DNA from: Actinomycetes bacterium
Lineage (GTDB): Bacteria; Actinomycetota; Actinomycetes; Actinomycetales; Microbacteriaceae
DNA: 12,973 bases
Assembly: GCA_023457615.1 (NCBI GenBank)
Contig: JAEWKY010000212.1
Span: forward strand, 1-12,973
Reading direction: 5' to 3'
Below the pieces are notes generated by a model. The model saw only the letters and a program-made list of their open reading frames with translations, was not told where the DNA came from and searched no databases. Shown one piece after another: positions 1 to 7,221 of this stretch. The translations under genes and the position numbers were made by a program. Numbering within the stretch: the stretch's first letter is position 1; each line of letters opens with the position of its first letter.

Positions 1-113
1 ACGACGAAGCCGGCCGCGATGGTCGCGGCGGCGGTGATGCCGAAGATGACGAGCACGCCGACCGTGATTCCGGTGCGGTGAGCGACGAGCTTGTCCGTGG
101 GGGTCGTGGACAT
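1..113 (-). CDS. Membrane protein, N-terminal fragment (cut by window edge)
   Basis: Only the first 37 codons are visible, starting at the ATG on the minus strand at 113. The visible protein has a short polar N-terminus (MSTTPTDKLVAHRTG) followed by a hydrophobic stretch from about residue 16 to the edge, which looks like a first transmembrane segment. A good ribosome binding site, GGGAGG at 128-123, lies 9 bases before the ATG and supports the start. A candidate promoter sits just upstream. The family cannot be told from this fragment. The call as a real gene rests on the start signals and the membrane-like sequence. Confidence 0.6.
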   Translation of the reverse strand, partial: MSTTPTDKLVAHRTGITVGVLVIFGITAAATIAAGFV

Positions 114-143
114 GGGCGGGTACCTCCCTGATCGAGTTGAGGC

Positions 144-173
144 ACCCTAGCAGTGCGATTCGACCCGTGACCA
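144..173 (-). promoter_or_regulatory. Candidate promoter for the leftward membrane-protein gene
   Basis: On the minus strand a TAGGGT -10 element lies at 149-144 and a TGGTCA -35-like hexamer (4 of 6 matches to TTGACA) at 173-168, with an 18-base spacer. The expected transcript would start near 137 and carry a leader of about 24 bases containing the GGGAGG ribosome binding site. The 87-base gap 114-200 otherwise shows no clear terminator for the GH13 gene that ends at 201. Confidence 0.5.
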
Positions 174-200
174 GGGATTTTCTCCGAGCGATCCTCAGGG

Positions 201-1859
201 TCAGCCGAGGCGGCCGTCGCCGGGGCGTCCGACGCGGAACCAGCGGTAGCCGTAGGCGTCGAGCTCGAGCGACACCCGGCCGGCGTCGGGCTCGATCCGC
301 GCGTCGCCGAGCAGGTCGACGAGCACCGTGCCCTCGGGCTCGTCGCCGAGCGCGAAGTCGACGGTCGCCGGGTTCTCGGCGAAGTTGTGCAGGCCGAGGA
401 AGCGCCCGAGGTCGCTCCGCAGCGTGTGCACGAGCACGGCGGGGGCATCCTGCTCGACGATCTCGAGCGCGCCCCAGCCGATCTCGGCCGACTGCCGGTA
501 GCGCGCGGCGAGCCGGCGGACGTGCTGCAGGAGCGACGCCTCGTCGTCCCGCTGGGCGACCACGTTGACGTGCTGCGGCGCCCACCCGTTGCCGGGAGGC
601 CGCGCGACGAGCCGACGCGCCGGCGCGGTCGAGAAGCCGCCGTTCGCGGTCGCGTCCCACTGCATCGGCGTGCGCACCGACTCCCGCCCCTCGATCTCCG
701 GGTTCTCGCCCATGCCGATCTCCTCGCCGTAGAAGAGCACGGGCGTGCCGGGGAGGCAGAACAGCAGGCTGTAGAGCATGCGGATGCGGCGCGGGTCGCC
801 CTCGAGCATCGGCGGCACGCGGCGCGTGATGCCGCGACCGTAGATGCGCTGCGACTCGTCGGGGGCGAAGGCGGCGAACACCTCGTCGCGCTCGGCGTCG
901 GAGAGCTTGTCGAGCGTGAGCTCGTCGTGGTTGCGCACGAAGTTCGCCCACTGGGACTCGGTCGCGGTCGCGGGCCGCTGCCGCAGCGCCTGCACGAGGG
1001 GCGCCGGGTCGCGCCGCGCGAGCGAGAGCCACAGCGCCTGCATCCCGACGAAGTCGAACTGCATCGAGAGCTCCGAGCCCTCGGCGCCGCCGAAGTAGTC
1101 GAGCTGCTCCGGGTAGGGGAGGTTCACCTCGCCGAGGAGGATCGCCTCGCTCGAGCGGCGTTGCAGGAAGCGCCGGAGATCGCGGAGGAACTCGTGCGGA
1201 TCGCCGAAGTCCATCCCGGCGTCGGGCGCGAGCAGGAAGGGCACGGCGTCGACGCGGAAGCCGCTCACACCGAGCTGCAGCCAGAAGCCGATCGTCTTCG
1301 CGATCTCGTCGCGCACGCGCGGGTTCGCGACGTTGAGGTCGGGCTGATGGCGGTAGAACGAGTGGAGGAAGTACTCGCCCGTCTTCTCGTCGAGCTCCCA
1401 GACGGAGGTCTCCTCGCCCGGGAACACGGCGTGGGCGCTCTTCTTCGGCTTGTCCTTGCGCCAGACGTAGAAGTCGCGGAACGGGTTGTCGACGCTCTTC
1501 CGCGCCTCGCGGAACCACGGATGCCGGTCGGACGTGTGGTTGACGACGAGGTCGACGATGACGCGCATCCCGCGGTCCTTGGCCGTTCGCAGCACCTCGA
1601 CGAAGTCCCCGTGCGAGCCCAGGCGCGGATCGACCCCGTAGAAGTCGGTGACGTCGTAGCCGTCGTCGCGGTCGGGCGTCGGGTAGAACGGCATGAGCCA
1701 CAGGCAGGTCACGCCGAGGTCGGCGAGGTAGTCGATCCGCCGGGCCAGGCCGGCGAGATCTCCCACCCCGTCGCCGTCGTCGTCGAAGTAGGTCTCGACG
1801 TCGAGGCAGTACACGACGGCGGTCTTCCACCACAGGTCGCTCGTGTCGGTGATCCTCAC
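201..1859 (-). CDS. GH13 alpha-glucan enzyme, trehalose synthase-like
   Basis: This 552-residue protein is a glycoside hydrolase family 13 enzyme most like TreS (maltose/trehalose interconversion), to judge by my memory of mycobacterial TreS. The GH13 core is complete: region I DLVVNH (about 103-108), nucleophile Asp204 in FRVDAVPF, acid/base Glu244 in LLGEVN, and the third acid Asp312 in RNHDEL. A C-terminal beta domain follows, and there is no signal peptide, so it is cytoplasmic. It differs from TreS at GEVNLPY, where TreS has AEANQWP, so hydrolase or other transglycosylase activity is possible. The start chosen is GTG at 1859, which overlaps the upstream stop as GTGA and has GGGAGG 7 bases before it. 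The open frame continues far upstream, but that part is out-of-frame translation of the preceding gene. The exact reaction is uncertain. Confidence 0.85.
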   Translation of the reverse strand: MRITDTSDLWWKTAVVYCLDVETYFDDDGDGVGDLAGLARRIDYLADLGVTCLWLMPFYPTPDRDDGYDVTDFYGVDPRLGSHGDFVEVLRTAKDRGMRVIVDLVVNHTSDRHPWFREARKSVDNPFRDFYVWRKDKPKKSAHAVFPGEETSVWELDEKTGEYFLHSFYRHQPDLNVANPRVRDEIAKTIGFWLQLGVSGFRVDAVPFLLAPDAGMDFGDPHEFLRDLRRFLQRRSSEAILLGEVNLPYPEQLDYFGGAEGSELSMQFDFVGMQALWLSLARRDPAPLVQALRQRPATATESQWANFVRNHDELTLDKLSDAERDEVFAAFAPDESQRIYGRGITRRVPPMLEGDPRRIRMLYSLLFCLPGTPVLFYGEEIGMGENPEIEGRESVRTPMQWDATANGGFSTAPARRLVARPPGNGWAPQHVNVVAQRDDEASLLQHVRRLAARYRQSAEIGWGALEIVEQDAPAVLVHTLRSDLGRFLGLHNFAENPATVDFALGDEPEGTVLVDLLGDARIEPDAGRVSLELDAYGYRWFRVGRPGDGRLG

Positions 1860-2827
1860 GCCGTCGCCTCCCGCAGCCCGGGCAGCAGGTCGCCGCCCGC
1901 CATCGCCAGGAACGGGGCCTGCTCCCGTCCCACGTGATGCAGGTAGGCGCCGTCGAACCCGGCCTCGACGATCGCGGCGATCCGCTCGACGAGCCGGGCG
2001 GGCTCGTGCTCGACGAGCAGGGCATCCCGGATCTCGTCGGGACCGACGCCCTCGGAGCGGCGGTCGAACTCGGCGGGGTCGGCGATGTCCCACGTCTCGG
2101 GCGGCGTCACCGCCGGACCGTGCCGCCACTGCTCGAGTGCGATCGCGACGGCCTCGTCGTCGGTGGGCGCCCAGGAGAGATGCACCTGGACGACGCACGG
2201 CCCCTGGCCGCCGGCATCCCGGTAGGCGCCGATCACGCGGCGCATCTCGTCGCGCGATCCGACGACGGTGATGAGGCCGTCGGCCCAGGATGCCGCGCGC
2301 GCCGCGGTCTCGGCCGTCACGGCGGCGCCGACCAGCCGGGGCGCGACCTCGGGACGGGTCCAGAGCCGGGCGCGGTGGGTGACGGCGAGCCCGTCGCGCG
2401 AGACCTCCTCGCCGTCGAGCAGGTCGCGGATGATCTCGACGCTCTGCAGGAGCCGCTCGTCGCGCGCCTCCTTGGGCGGCCAGGGGTCGCCGGTGATGTG
2501 CTCGTTGATCGCCTCGCCGCTGCCGAGCGCGGCCCAGAACCGTCCCGGGAACATCACGCCGAGCGTCGCGATCGCCTGCGCGACGATCGCGGGGTGGTAG
2601 CGCTGCCCGGGCGCGTTCACGACGCCGAGGGTGAGGCGCGTCGTGGCGAGGGCGGCACCGAGCCACGACCAGGCGAACCCCGACTCACCCTGCCCCGCGC
2701 CCCACGGGGCGAAGTGGTCGGAGCACATCGCGGCGTCGAAACCGACCCGCTCGGCGGCCTGGACGGCCGCGAGGAGGGCGTCCGGCGGCACGTTCTCGTG
2801 CGAGCAGTGGTATCCCAGCAGAGTCAC
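1856..2827 (-). CDS. LLM-class flavin-dependent oxidoreductase (TIGR03885-like)
   Basis: A 323-residue luciferase-like monooxygenase (LLM) fold protein. Family-typical segments are GYHCSHE near the N-terminus, SDHFAPW (36-42) and GSGEAINEH (102-110). These resemble F420-dependent glucose-6-phosphate dehydrogenase relatives, especially the branch thought to use FMN in organisms lacking F420 (TIGR03885, assigned from memory). Substrate unknown. GTG at 2827 is chosen because the family N-terminus VTLLGYHCSHE begins there and AAAGGTGG precedes it by 5 bases. An upstream ATG at 3079 would overlap the divergent LacI gene and adds residues unlike the family. It is first in a two-gene unit with the GH13 gene, linked by a GTGA overlap. 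I see no convincing -10 element for it in the 136-base divergent gap. Confidence 0.85.
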   Translation of the reverse strand: MTLLGYHCSHENVPPDALLAAVQAAERVGFDAAMCSDHFAPWGAGQGESGFAWSWLGAALATTRLTLGVVNAPGQRYHPAIVAQAIATLGVMFPGRFWAALGSGEAINEHITGDPWPPKEARDERLLQSVEIIRDLLDGEEVSRDGLAVTHRARLWTRPEVAPRLVGAAVTAETAARAASWADGLITVVGSRDEMRRVIGAYRDAGGQGPCVVQVHLSWAPTDDEAVAIALEQWRHGPAVTPPETWDIADPAEFDRRSEGVGPDEIRDALLVEHEPARLVERIAAIVEAGFDGAYLHHVGREQAPFLAMAGGDLLPGLREATA

Positions 2828-2924
2828 CCTCTCCACCTTTCGGCAGCGCGGCGGGGCTCGAAAGGGCCTTGCCGATCGACGCGGTGGTCGGGTAGCGAGC
2901 GCGGTGCGGCTCGACGGCGGGTGT

Positions 2925-2957
2925 CTTGTCGACTTCTTGCGTCGACTTGCGTAGGTT
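2925..2957 (+). promoter_or_regulatory. Leaderless lacI promoter with phased CTTGC operator repeats
   Basis: A TAGGTT -10 element at 2952-2957 is followed by exactly 6 bases and then the lacI ATG, so transcription should start at or next to the A of ATG (leaderless). Upstream lie CTTG at 2925, CTTGC at 2936 and CTTGC at 2946, spaced 11 and 10 bases apart, about one DNA turn. GTCGACTT is also directly repeated at 2928 and 2941. These repeats fall in the -35/spacer region, so a protein bound there would block the promoter. This suggests autoregulation by the LacI protein. A further single CTTGC lies at 2868. Confidence 0.6.
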
Positions 2958-2963
2958 GAGGGC

Positions 2964-3974
2964 ATGTCGAGGCGACTGGCCGAGGTGGCGAAGCAGGTCG
3001 GGGTGAGCGAGGCGACCGTCAGCCGCGTGCTGAACGGCAAGCCCGGGGTGAGCGAGGCGACGCGGCAGACGGTGCTCACCGCCCTCGACGTGCTCGGCTA
3101 CGAGCGGCCGAGCAAGCTGCGCGGCGACCGCGCGCGGCTCGTCGGGCTCTTCCTGCCCGAGCTGCACAACCCGATCTTCCCCGCCTTCGGCGAGGTGGTC
3201 GGGGGCGGCCTCGCCCAGAACGGCTACACGCCGGTGCTCTGCACCCAGGCCGCGGGGGGCATCTCCGAGGCCGACTACGTCGACCTCCTCCTGCAGCAGC
3301 AGGTCTCGGGCGTGGTCTTCGTCGGCGGGCAGTACACGCAGGAGGACGCGCCGCACGACCACTACCGGCGGCTCGCCGAGCTGCGCCTGCCGACCGTGCT
3401 CGTCAACGCCCCGGCGGAGGGCATCCGGTTCCCCACGGTGTCGACCGACGACGCGGTCGCGATCGAGCTCGCCTGGAACCACCTCGTCCAGCTCGGGCAC
3501 CGGGAGATCGGCGTCGTGTTGGGGCCCGTGGACCACCTGCCGTCGCGGCGCAAGCTCGAGGCCGCGCGCCGGATCGCGGCGGCGACCGGACTCGGGCTGC
3601 CGGACGCGCGCGTCGCCCACTCCCACTACAACCTCGAGGCGGGGCAGGCCGCCACGACGCGGCTGCTCGGCGAGGGGGTCACGGCGGTCGTCTGCGCGTC
3701 CGACCCGCTCGCGCTCGGCGCCGTGCGGGCCGTGCGCCGGGCGGGGCTGACCGTGCCGGGCGACGTGTCGGTCGTCGGCTTCGACGACTCGGCGCTCATG
3801 AACAGCACCGATCCGCCGCTCACGACGGTGCGCCAGCCGATCGAGCCGATGGGGCGCATGGTGATCGAGATGCTCGTCGCCCAGCTCACGGGGCAGAGGG
3901 TCGCGTCGGAGGAGTACCTGTTCGAGCCCGAGCTCGTCGTCCGGGGCTCGACGGGACGGGCCGTCGCCTCGTAG
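2964..3974 (+). CDS. LacI-family transcriptional regulator
   Basis: A 336-residue repressor of full family length. The N-terminal helix-turn-helix (about residues 4-25) has the classic segment VSEATVSRVLNGKPGVSEAT, followed by the hinge region to about residue 55. The periplasmic-binding-protein-like ligand domain shows LVGLFLPELHNPIF, STDD and the conserved PGDVSVVGFDD near residue 270. It starts with ATG and has no ribosome binding site, in keeping with the leaderless promoter before it. It lies directly upstream of, and on the same strand as, the alpha-glucosidase/ABC operon. It is divergent from the LLM/GH13 pair. By context it likely represses alpha-glucoside uptake and perhaps the divergent pair. 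The inducer is not readable from sequence. Confidence 0.93.
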   Translation: MSRRLAEVAKQVGVSEATVSRVLNGKPGVSEATRQTVLTALDVLGYERPSKLRGDRARLVGLFLPELHNPIFPAFGEVVGGGLAQNGYTPVLCTQAAGGISEADYVDLLLQQQVSGVVFVGGQYTQEDAPHDHYRRLAELRLPTVLVNAPAEGIRFPTVSTDDAVAIELAWNHLVQLGHREIGVVLGPVDHLPSRRKLEAARRIAAATGLGLPDARVAHSHYNLEAGQAATTRLLGEGVTAVVCASDPLALGAVRAVRRAGLTVPGDVSVVGFDDSALMNSTDPPLTTVRQPIEPMGRMVIEMLVAQLTGQRVASEEYLFEPELVVRGSTGRAVAS

Positions 3975-4095
3975 TCGCCTGCAAGATCGCGCAAGACTTT
4001 CGCAGTCTGTTTAGTTCTTGCATCATTCTGTCGGAATAGCTACTTTTCGAGACACGACGCATCGCCGCGTCGCGGAACGAGCGAGGAAGCCCGAG
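3975..4095 (+). promoter_or_regulatory. Control region of the alpha-glucoside operon: operator repeats and promoter
   Basis: GCAAGA occurs at 3981-3986 and again at 3991-3996 (10-base period), and its reverse complement TCTTGC at 4016-4021. The same hexamer stands in the lacI promoter at 2935-2940. A candidate promoter has TTGCAT at 4018-4023, a 17-base spacer, and TACTTT at 4041-4046, so one operator half lies inside the -35 element. Transcription would start near 4053, leaving a leader of about 43 bases with GAGGAAG at 4083-4089 as ribosome binding site. This fits repression by the adjacent LacI protein. CTTGC-type direct repeats are also known upstream of streptomycete amylase/maltose genes (general recollection). 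Confidence 0.6.
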
Positions 4096-5832
4096 TTGGA
4101 CGCACCCGTCCCCACGACCGCCCCCGTGCGGCCGTCGCCCCCCGAGACCGACACCGACTGGTGGCGCTCCGCCGTGATCTACCAGATCTACGTGCGCAGC
4201 TTCGCCGACGGCGACGGCGACGGCACGGGCGACCTGGCCGGCGTGCGCTCGCGGCTCGGCTACCTGCGCGATCTCGGCGTCGACGCGATCTGGTTCACGC
4301 CCTGGTACGCGAGCCCTCTCGCCGACGGCGGCTACGACGTGAGCGACTACCGCGCGATCCACCCGGACTTCGGCACGCTCGAGGAGGCCGAGGCGCTCAT
4401 CCGCGAGGCGCTCGAGCTCGGCATCCGCACGATCGTCGACATCGTGCCCAACCACGTCTCCGACCGGCATGCCTGGTTCCAGGCGGCGCTCGCCGCCGGC
4501 CCGGGCAGCCCGGAGCGCGAGCGCTTCTGGTTCCGCGACGGCACGGGGCCCGACGGCGACGGCATCCCGAACCACTGGGTGTCGCCGTTCGCGGGCCAGA
4601 CCTGGACGCGCACGACGGATCCCGACGGCACGCCCGGCCAGTGGTACCTGCACCTCTTCGCGCCCGAGCAGCCCGATCTCAACTGGAACCACCCCGACGT
4701 GCGGCGCGAGCACGAGGACATCCTGCGCTTCTGGTTCGACCGCGGCGCCGGGGGTGTGCGCATCGACTCGGCGGCGCTGCTCGTGAAGGACCCCGGGCTG
4801 CGCGAGATCACCGACGACCACGCCCCCGGCGATCACCCGAACACCGATCGCGACGAGCTGCACGACATCTACCGCTCGTGGCGCACCGTCGCCGACTCCT
4901 ACCCCGGCACGCGCGTGCTCGTCGGCGAGATCTGGCTGCCCGACGTCGACCGATTCGTGAAGTACCTCGCGCCCGACGAGATGCACACGGCGTTCAACTT
5001 CGACTTCCTCTCCCGACCGTGGGATCCGGCGCAGCTGCGGGCGTCGATCGAGCAGACGCTCGCGGCGCACGCGCCGGTGCGGGCGCCGAGCACGTGGGTG
5101 CTCTCCAACCACGACGTCACGCGACCCGTGACCCGGTACGGTCGCGCGGACTCGTCGTTCGCCTTCCTCGCCAAGCGGTTCGGCATCCCGACCGACCTCG
5201 CGCTCGGCACCCGCCGCGCGCGCGCCGCCGCCCTGCTCACCGCGGCCCTGCCGGGCAGCCTCTACCTCTACCAGGGCGACGAGCTCGGGCTGCCCGAGGT
5301 CGAGCTGCCCGTCGAGGTGCTGCAGGATCCGATGCACTACCGCTCGGGCGGCGTCGACCCGGGCCGCGACGGATGCCGGGTGCCGCTGCCGTGGGAGGGG
5401 GAGCGCGCGCCCTTCGGCTTCAGCCCCGCGGGATCGGTCGGCGCGCCGTGGCTGCCGCAGCCCGACGACTGGGGGCGCTACTCGGTCGCGGCCGAGTCCG
5501 ACGATCCGCGTTCGATGCTCAACCTCTACCGGGCCGCCCTCCGCCTGCGGAAGACCGACGACGCGCTCGGCGACGGGCCCCTCGGCTCATCCGATCTCCA
5601 CTGGCTCGACATGGGGCCCGACGTGCTCGCCTTCCGGCGCGGCGACGGGTTCCTGTCGATCACCAACTTCGCCGGCGACGGCCTGACTCTCCCCGCGGGG
5701 GATGTCGTGCTCGCCAGCGAGGAGCCCGCCTCCGGCGTGCTTCCCCCCGACTCCACGGCGTGGCTGCGCATCCGCCCCGGGGAGATCGCGGAAAACGAGC
5801 AGCATCCCCACCAAGTAGAAAGAAAGGCATGA
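4096..5832 (+). CDS. GH13 alpha-glucosidase (intracellular)
   Basis: A 578-residue family 13 alpha-glucosidase that should hydrolyse imported alpha-glucosides in the cytoplasm. It has no signal peptide. With the start used here, region I DIVPNH is at about 115-120, nucleophile Asp224 in GVRIDSA, acid/base Glu278 in LVGEIW and the third acid Asp340 in SNHDV. QPDLNWNHPDV is typical of alpha-glucosidases rather than amylases. The start is TTG at 4096, with GAGGAAG 6 bases upstream. The open frame runs back to a TTG at 4018, but that codon lies inside the predicted promoter and operator, so it is unlikely. GTG at 4126 is another option. First gene of a four-gene operon, overlapping or nearly touching the binding-protein gene. 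Specificity (maltose, isomaltose, sucrose, trehalose) is not resolved. Confidence 0.88.
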   Translation: MDAPVPTTAPVRPSPPETDTDWWRSAVIYQIYVRSFADGDGDGTGDLAGVRSRLGYLRDLGVDAIWFTPWYASPLADGGYDVSDYRAIHPDFGTLEEAEALIREALELGIRTIVDIVPNHVSDRHAWFQAALAAGPGSPERERFWFRDGTGPDGDGIPNHWVSPFAGQTWTRTTDPDGTPGQWYLHLFAPEQPDLNWNHPDVRREHEDILRFWFDRGAGGVRIDSAALLVKDPGLREITDDHAPGDHPNTDRDELHDIYRSWRTVADSYPGTRVLVGEIWLPDVDRFVKYLAPDEMHTAFNFDFLSRPWDPAQLRASIEQTLAAHAPVRAPSTWVLSNHDVTRPVTRYGRADSSFAFLAKRFGIPTDLALGTRRARAAALLTAALPGSLYLYQGDELGLPEVELPVEVLQDPMHYRSGGVDPGRDGCRVPLPWEGERAPFGFSPAGSVGAPWLPQPDDWGRYSVAAESDDPRSMLNLYRAALRLRKTDDALGDGPLGSSDLHWLDMGPDVLAFRRGDGFLSITNFAGDGLTLPAGDVVLASEEPASGVLPPDSTAWLRIRPGEIAENEQHPHQVERKA

Positions 5833-5834
5833 CG

Positions 5835-7184
5835 ATGAAGTCACGGAAGGTGATCGCGGCGGGAGCCGCGATCGTCACCCTCGCGGCCCTGGTCGGCTGC
5901 ACGAGCGGAGGCTCGGGCAAGACGGAGCTCCGCGTCGCCACGTTCCCGCCCGGCGCGGACGCCGCCGCCTACGAGGCGTTCGCCGAGCAGGAGGCCCAGT
6001 TCGAGGAGCTCCACCCCGACATCGACGTCGTCGGGGTCGAGTACGAGTGGAAGGGACCGACGTTCGCGGTGCAGCTCGCCGCGGGCTCGCTCCCCGACGT
6101 CTTCACGGTGCCGTTCACCGACGCGAAGACCCTGCTCGAGAACGGCCAGCTCATGGACGTCACCGCCGAGATCGAGGAGCTCGGCTACGCCGACAAGTTC
6201 AACCCGATCATCCTCGACGCCGTCACGGGCGCCGACGGGAGGCTCTACGGCTTCCCGCGTCAGGCGTACGCGATGGGTCTGCACTACAACCGGGACCTCT
6301 TCGAGGCGGCCGGGCTCGACCCCGACGCCCCGCCGACGTCGTGGGACGAGGTGCGCGAGGCCGCGGCCGCGATCTCCGAGGCCACGGGCAAGGCCGGCTT
6401 CATGGAGATGACCATGAACAACACGGGCGGCTGGCAGCTCGTCGCGGCGACCGTCGCGCGCGGCGGCAGCATCCAGGAGGCGAACGCCGACGGCACCTAC
6501 ACGTCGACGATCGCCAACCCGGGCACCGTCGAGGCGCTCGAGTTCCTGCGCGACCTCCGGTGGGAGGACGACTCCCTGGGCAGCAACTTCCTGCTCGACT
6601 GGGGCTCGATCAACCAGGAGTTCGCGGCCGGCAACATCGGCATGTACACCTCCGGGTCGGACGTCTACACGGCCCTCGTGCGCGACTTCGGCCTCGACCC
6701 CGACTCGTACGGGCTCACGGTCATGCCGGTCGCCGACGACGGCGGCGTGCTCGGCGGCGGCGACATCGCCGTCGTGAGCCCGTCGATCGACGCCGCGACG
6801 AAGGCCGCGGCCGTCGAGTGGATCGACTGGTACTACATGCAGAAGCTCCTCGACGAGGACGCGGCGAAGAAGGATGCCGAGACCCTCGTCGCGAGCGGCC
6901 AGGCCGTCGGCACCCCGGTGCTGCCGGTGCTCGACCAGGAGACCTACGAGCAGGGTCGCGAGTGGATCGCGGAGTACATCAACGTGCCCCTCGATCAGAT
7001 GTCGGGCTTCTTCGACGGCATCTTCGCGCAGACCCCGGTCGGCGAGCCGAAGGGCAGCACGCAGGCGATCTACGCGCTGCTCGACCCGGTCGTGCAGGCC
7101 GTGCTGACCGACCCGAACGCCGACATCGAGGCGCTGCTCACGCAGGCCGACAAGGACGCCCAGGCCGTCCTCGACGGCAACTGA
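5835..7184 (+). CDS. ABC transporter sugar-binding lipoprotein
   Basis: A 449-residue extracytoplasmic solute-binding protein of the carbohydrate-uptake type. The N-terminus has a basic start (MKSRK), a hydrophobic core and the lipobox LVGC with Cys22, so it is predicted to be lipid-anchored outside the membrane. The mature part has typical binding-protein features, including an early Glu/Asp-rich helix and GSLPDVF. ATG at 5835 is chosen because AAAGG (5823-5827) lies 7 bases before it. ATG at 5829, overlapping the upstream stop as ATGA, is the alternative and adds only two residues (MT). Its place between an alpha-glucosidase and two permeases suggests alpha-glucoside or maltooligosaccharide binding; this is inferred from context. 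Confidence 0.92.
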   Translation: MKSRKVIAAGAAIVTLAALVGCTSGGSGKTELRVATFPPGADAAAYEAFAEQEAQFEELHPDIDVVGVEYEWKGPTFAVQLAAGSLPDVFTVPFTDAKTLLENGQLMDVTAEIEELGYADKFNPIILDAVTGADGRLYGFPRQAYAMGLHYNRDLFEAAGLDPDAPPTSWDEVREAAAAISEATGKAGFMEMTMNNTGGWQLVAATVARGGSIQEANADGTYTSTIANPGTVEALEFLRDLRWEDDSLGSNFLLDWGSINQEFAAGNIGMYTSGSDVYTALVRDFGLDPDSYGLTVMPVADDGGVLGGGDIAVVSPSIDAATKAAAVEWIDWYYMQKLLDEDAAKKDAETLVASGQAVGTPVLPVLDQETYEQGREWIAEYINVPLDQMSGFFDGIFAQTPVGEPKGSTQAIYALLDPVVQAVLTDPNADIEALLTQADKDAQAVLDGN

Positions 7185-7221
7185 GTCTCGACGGCGACGG
7201 ATCCGAAGGAACCACGACAGC

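Noticed and set aside
387..1937. Long plus-strand open frame antisense to the GH13 gene
   Set aside because: A low-complexity shadow of GC-rich third positions; no recognisable domain, and the opposite strand has a complete enzyme.
1860..2666. N-terminal extension of the GH13 frame upstream of 1859
   Set aside because: It is arginine/alanine-rich out-of-frame reading of the LLM oxidoreductase gene. GH13 homology begins at the GTG at 1859.
2828..2924. A promoter -10 box for the LLM/GH13 unit
   Set aside because: I found no TANNNT hexamer on the minus strand in a sensible position, so no site is called although a promoter must exist.
2828..3079. Longer LLM oxidoreductase starting at an ATG at 3079
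   Set aside because: It would overlap the divergent lacI start and promoter, and the family N-terminus begins at 2827.
3886..5337. Long minus-strand open frame antisense to the alpha-glucosidase
   Set aside because: Rich in Arg/Val/Glu repeats as expected from a mirror frame, with no motif.
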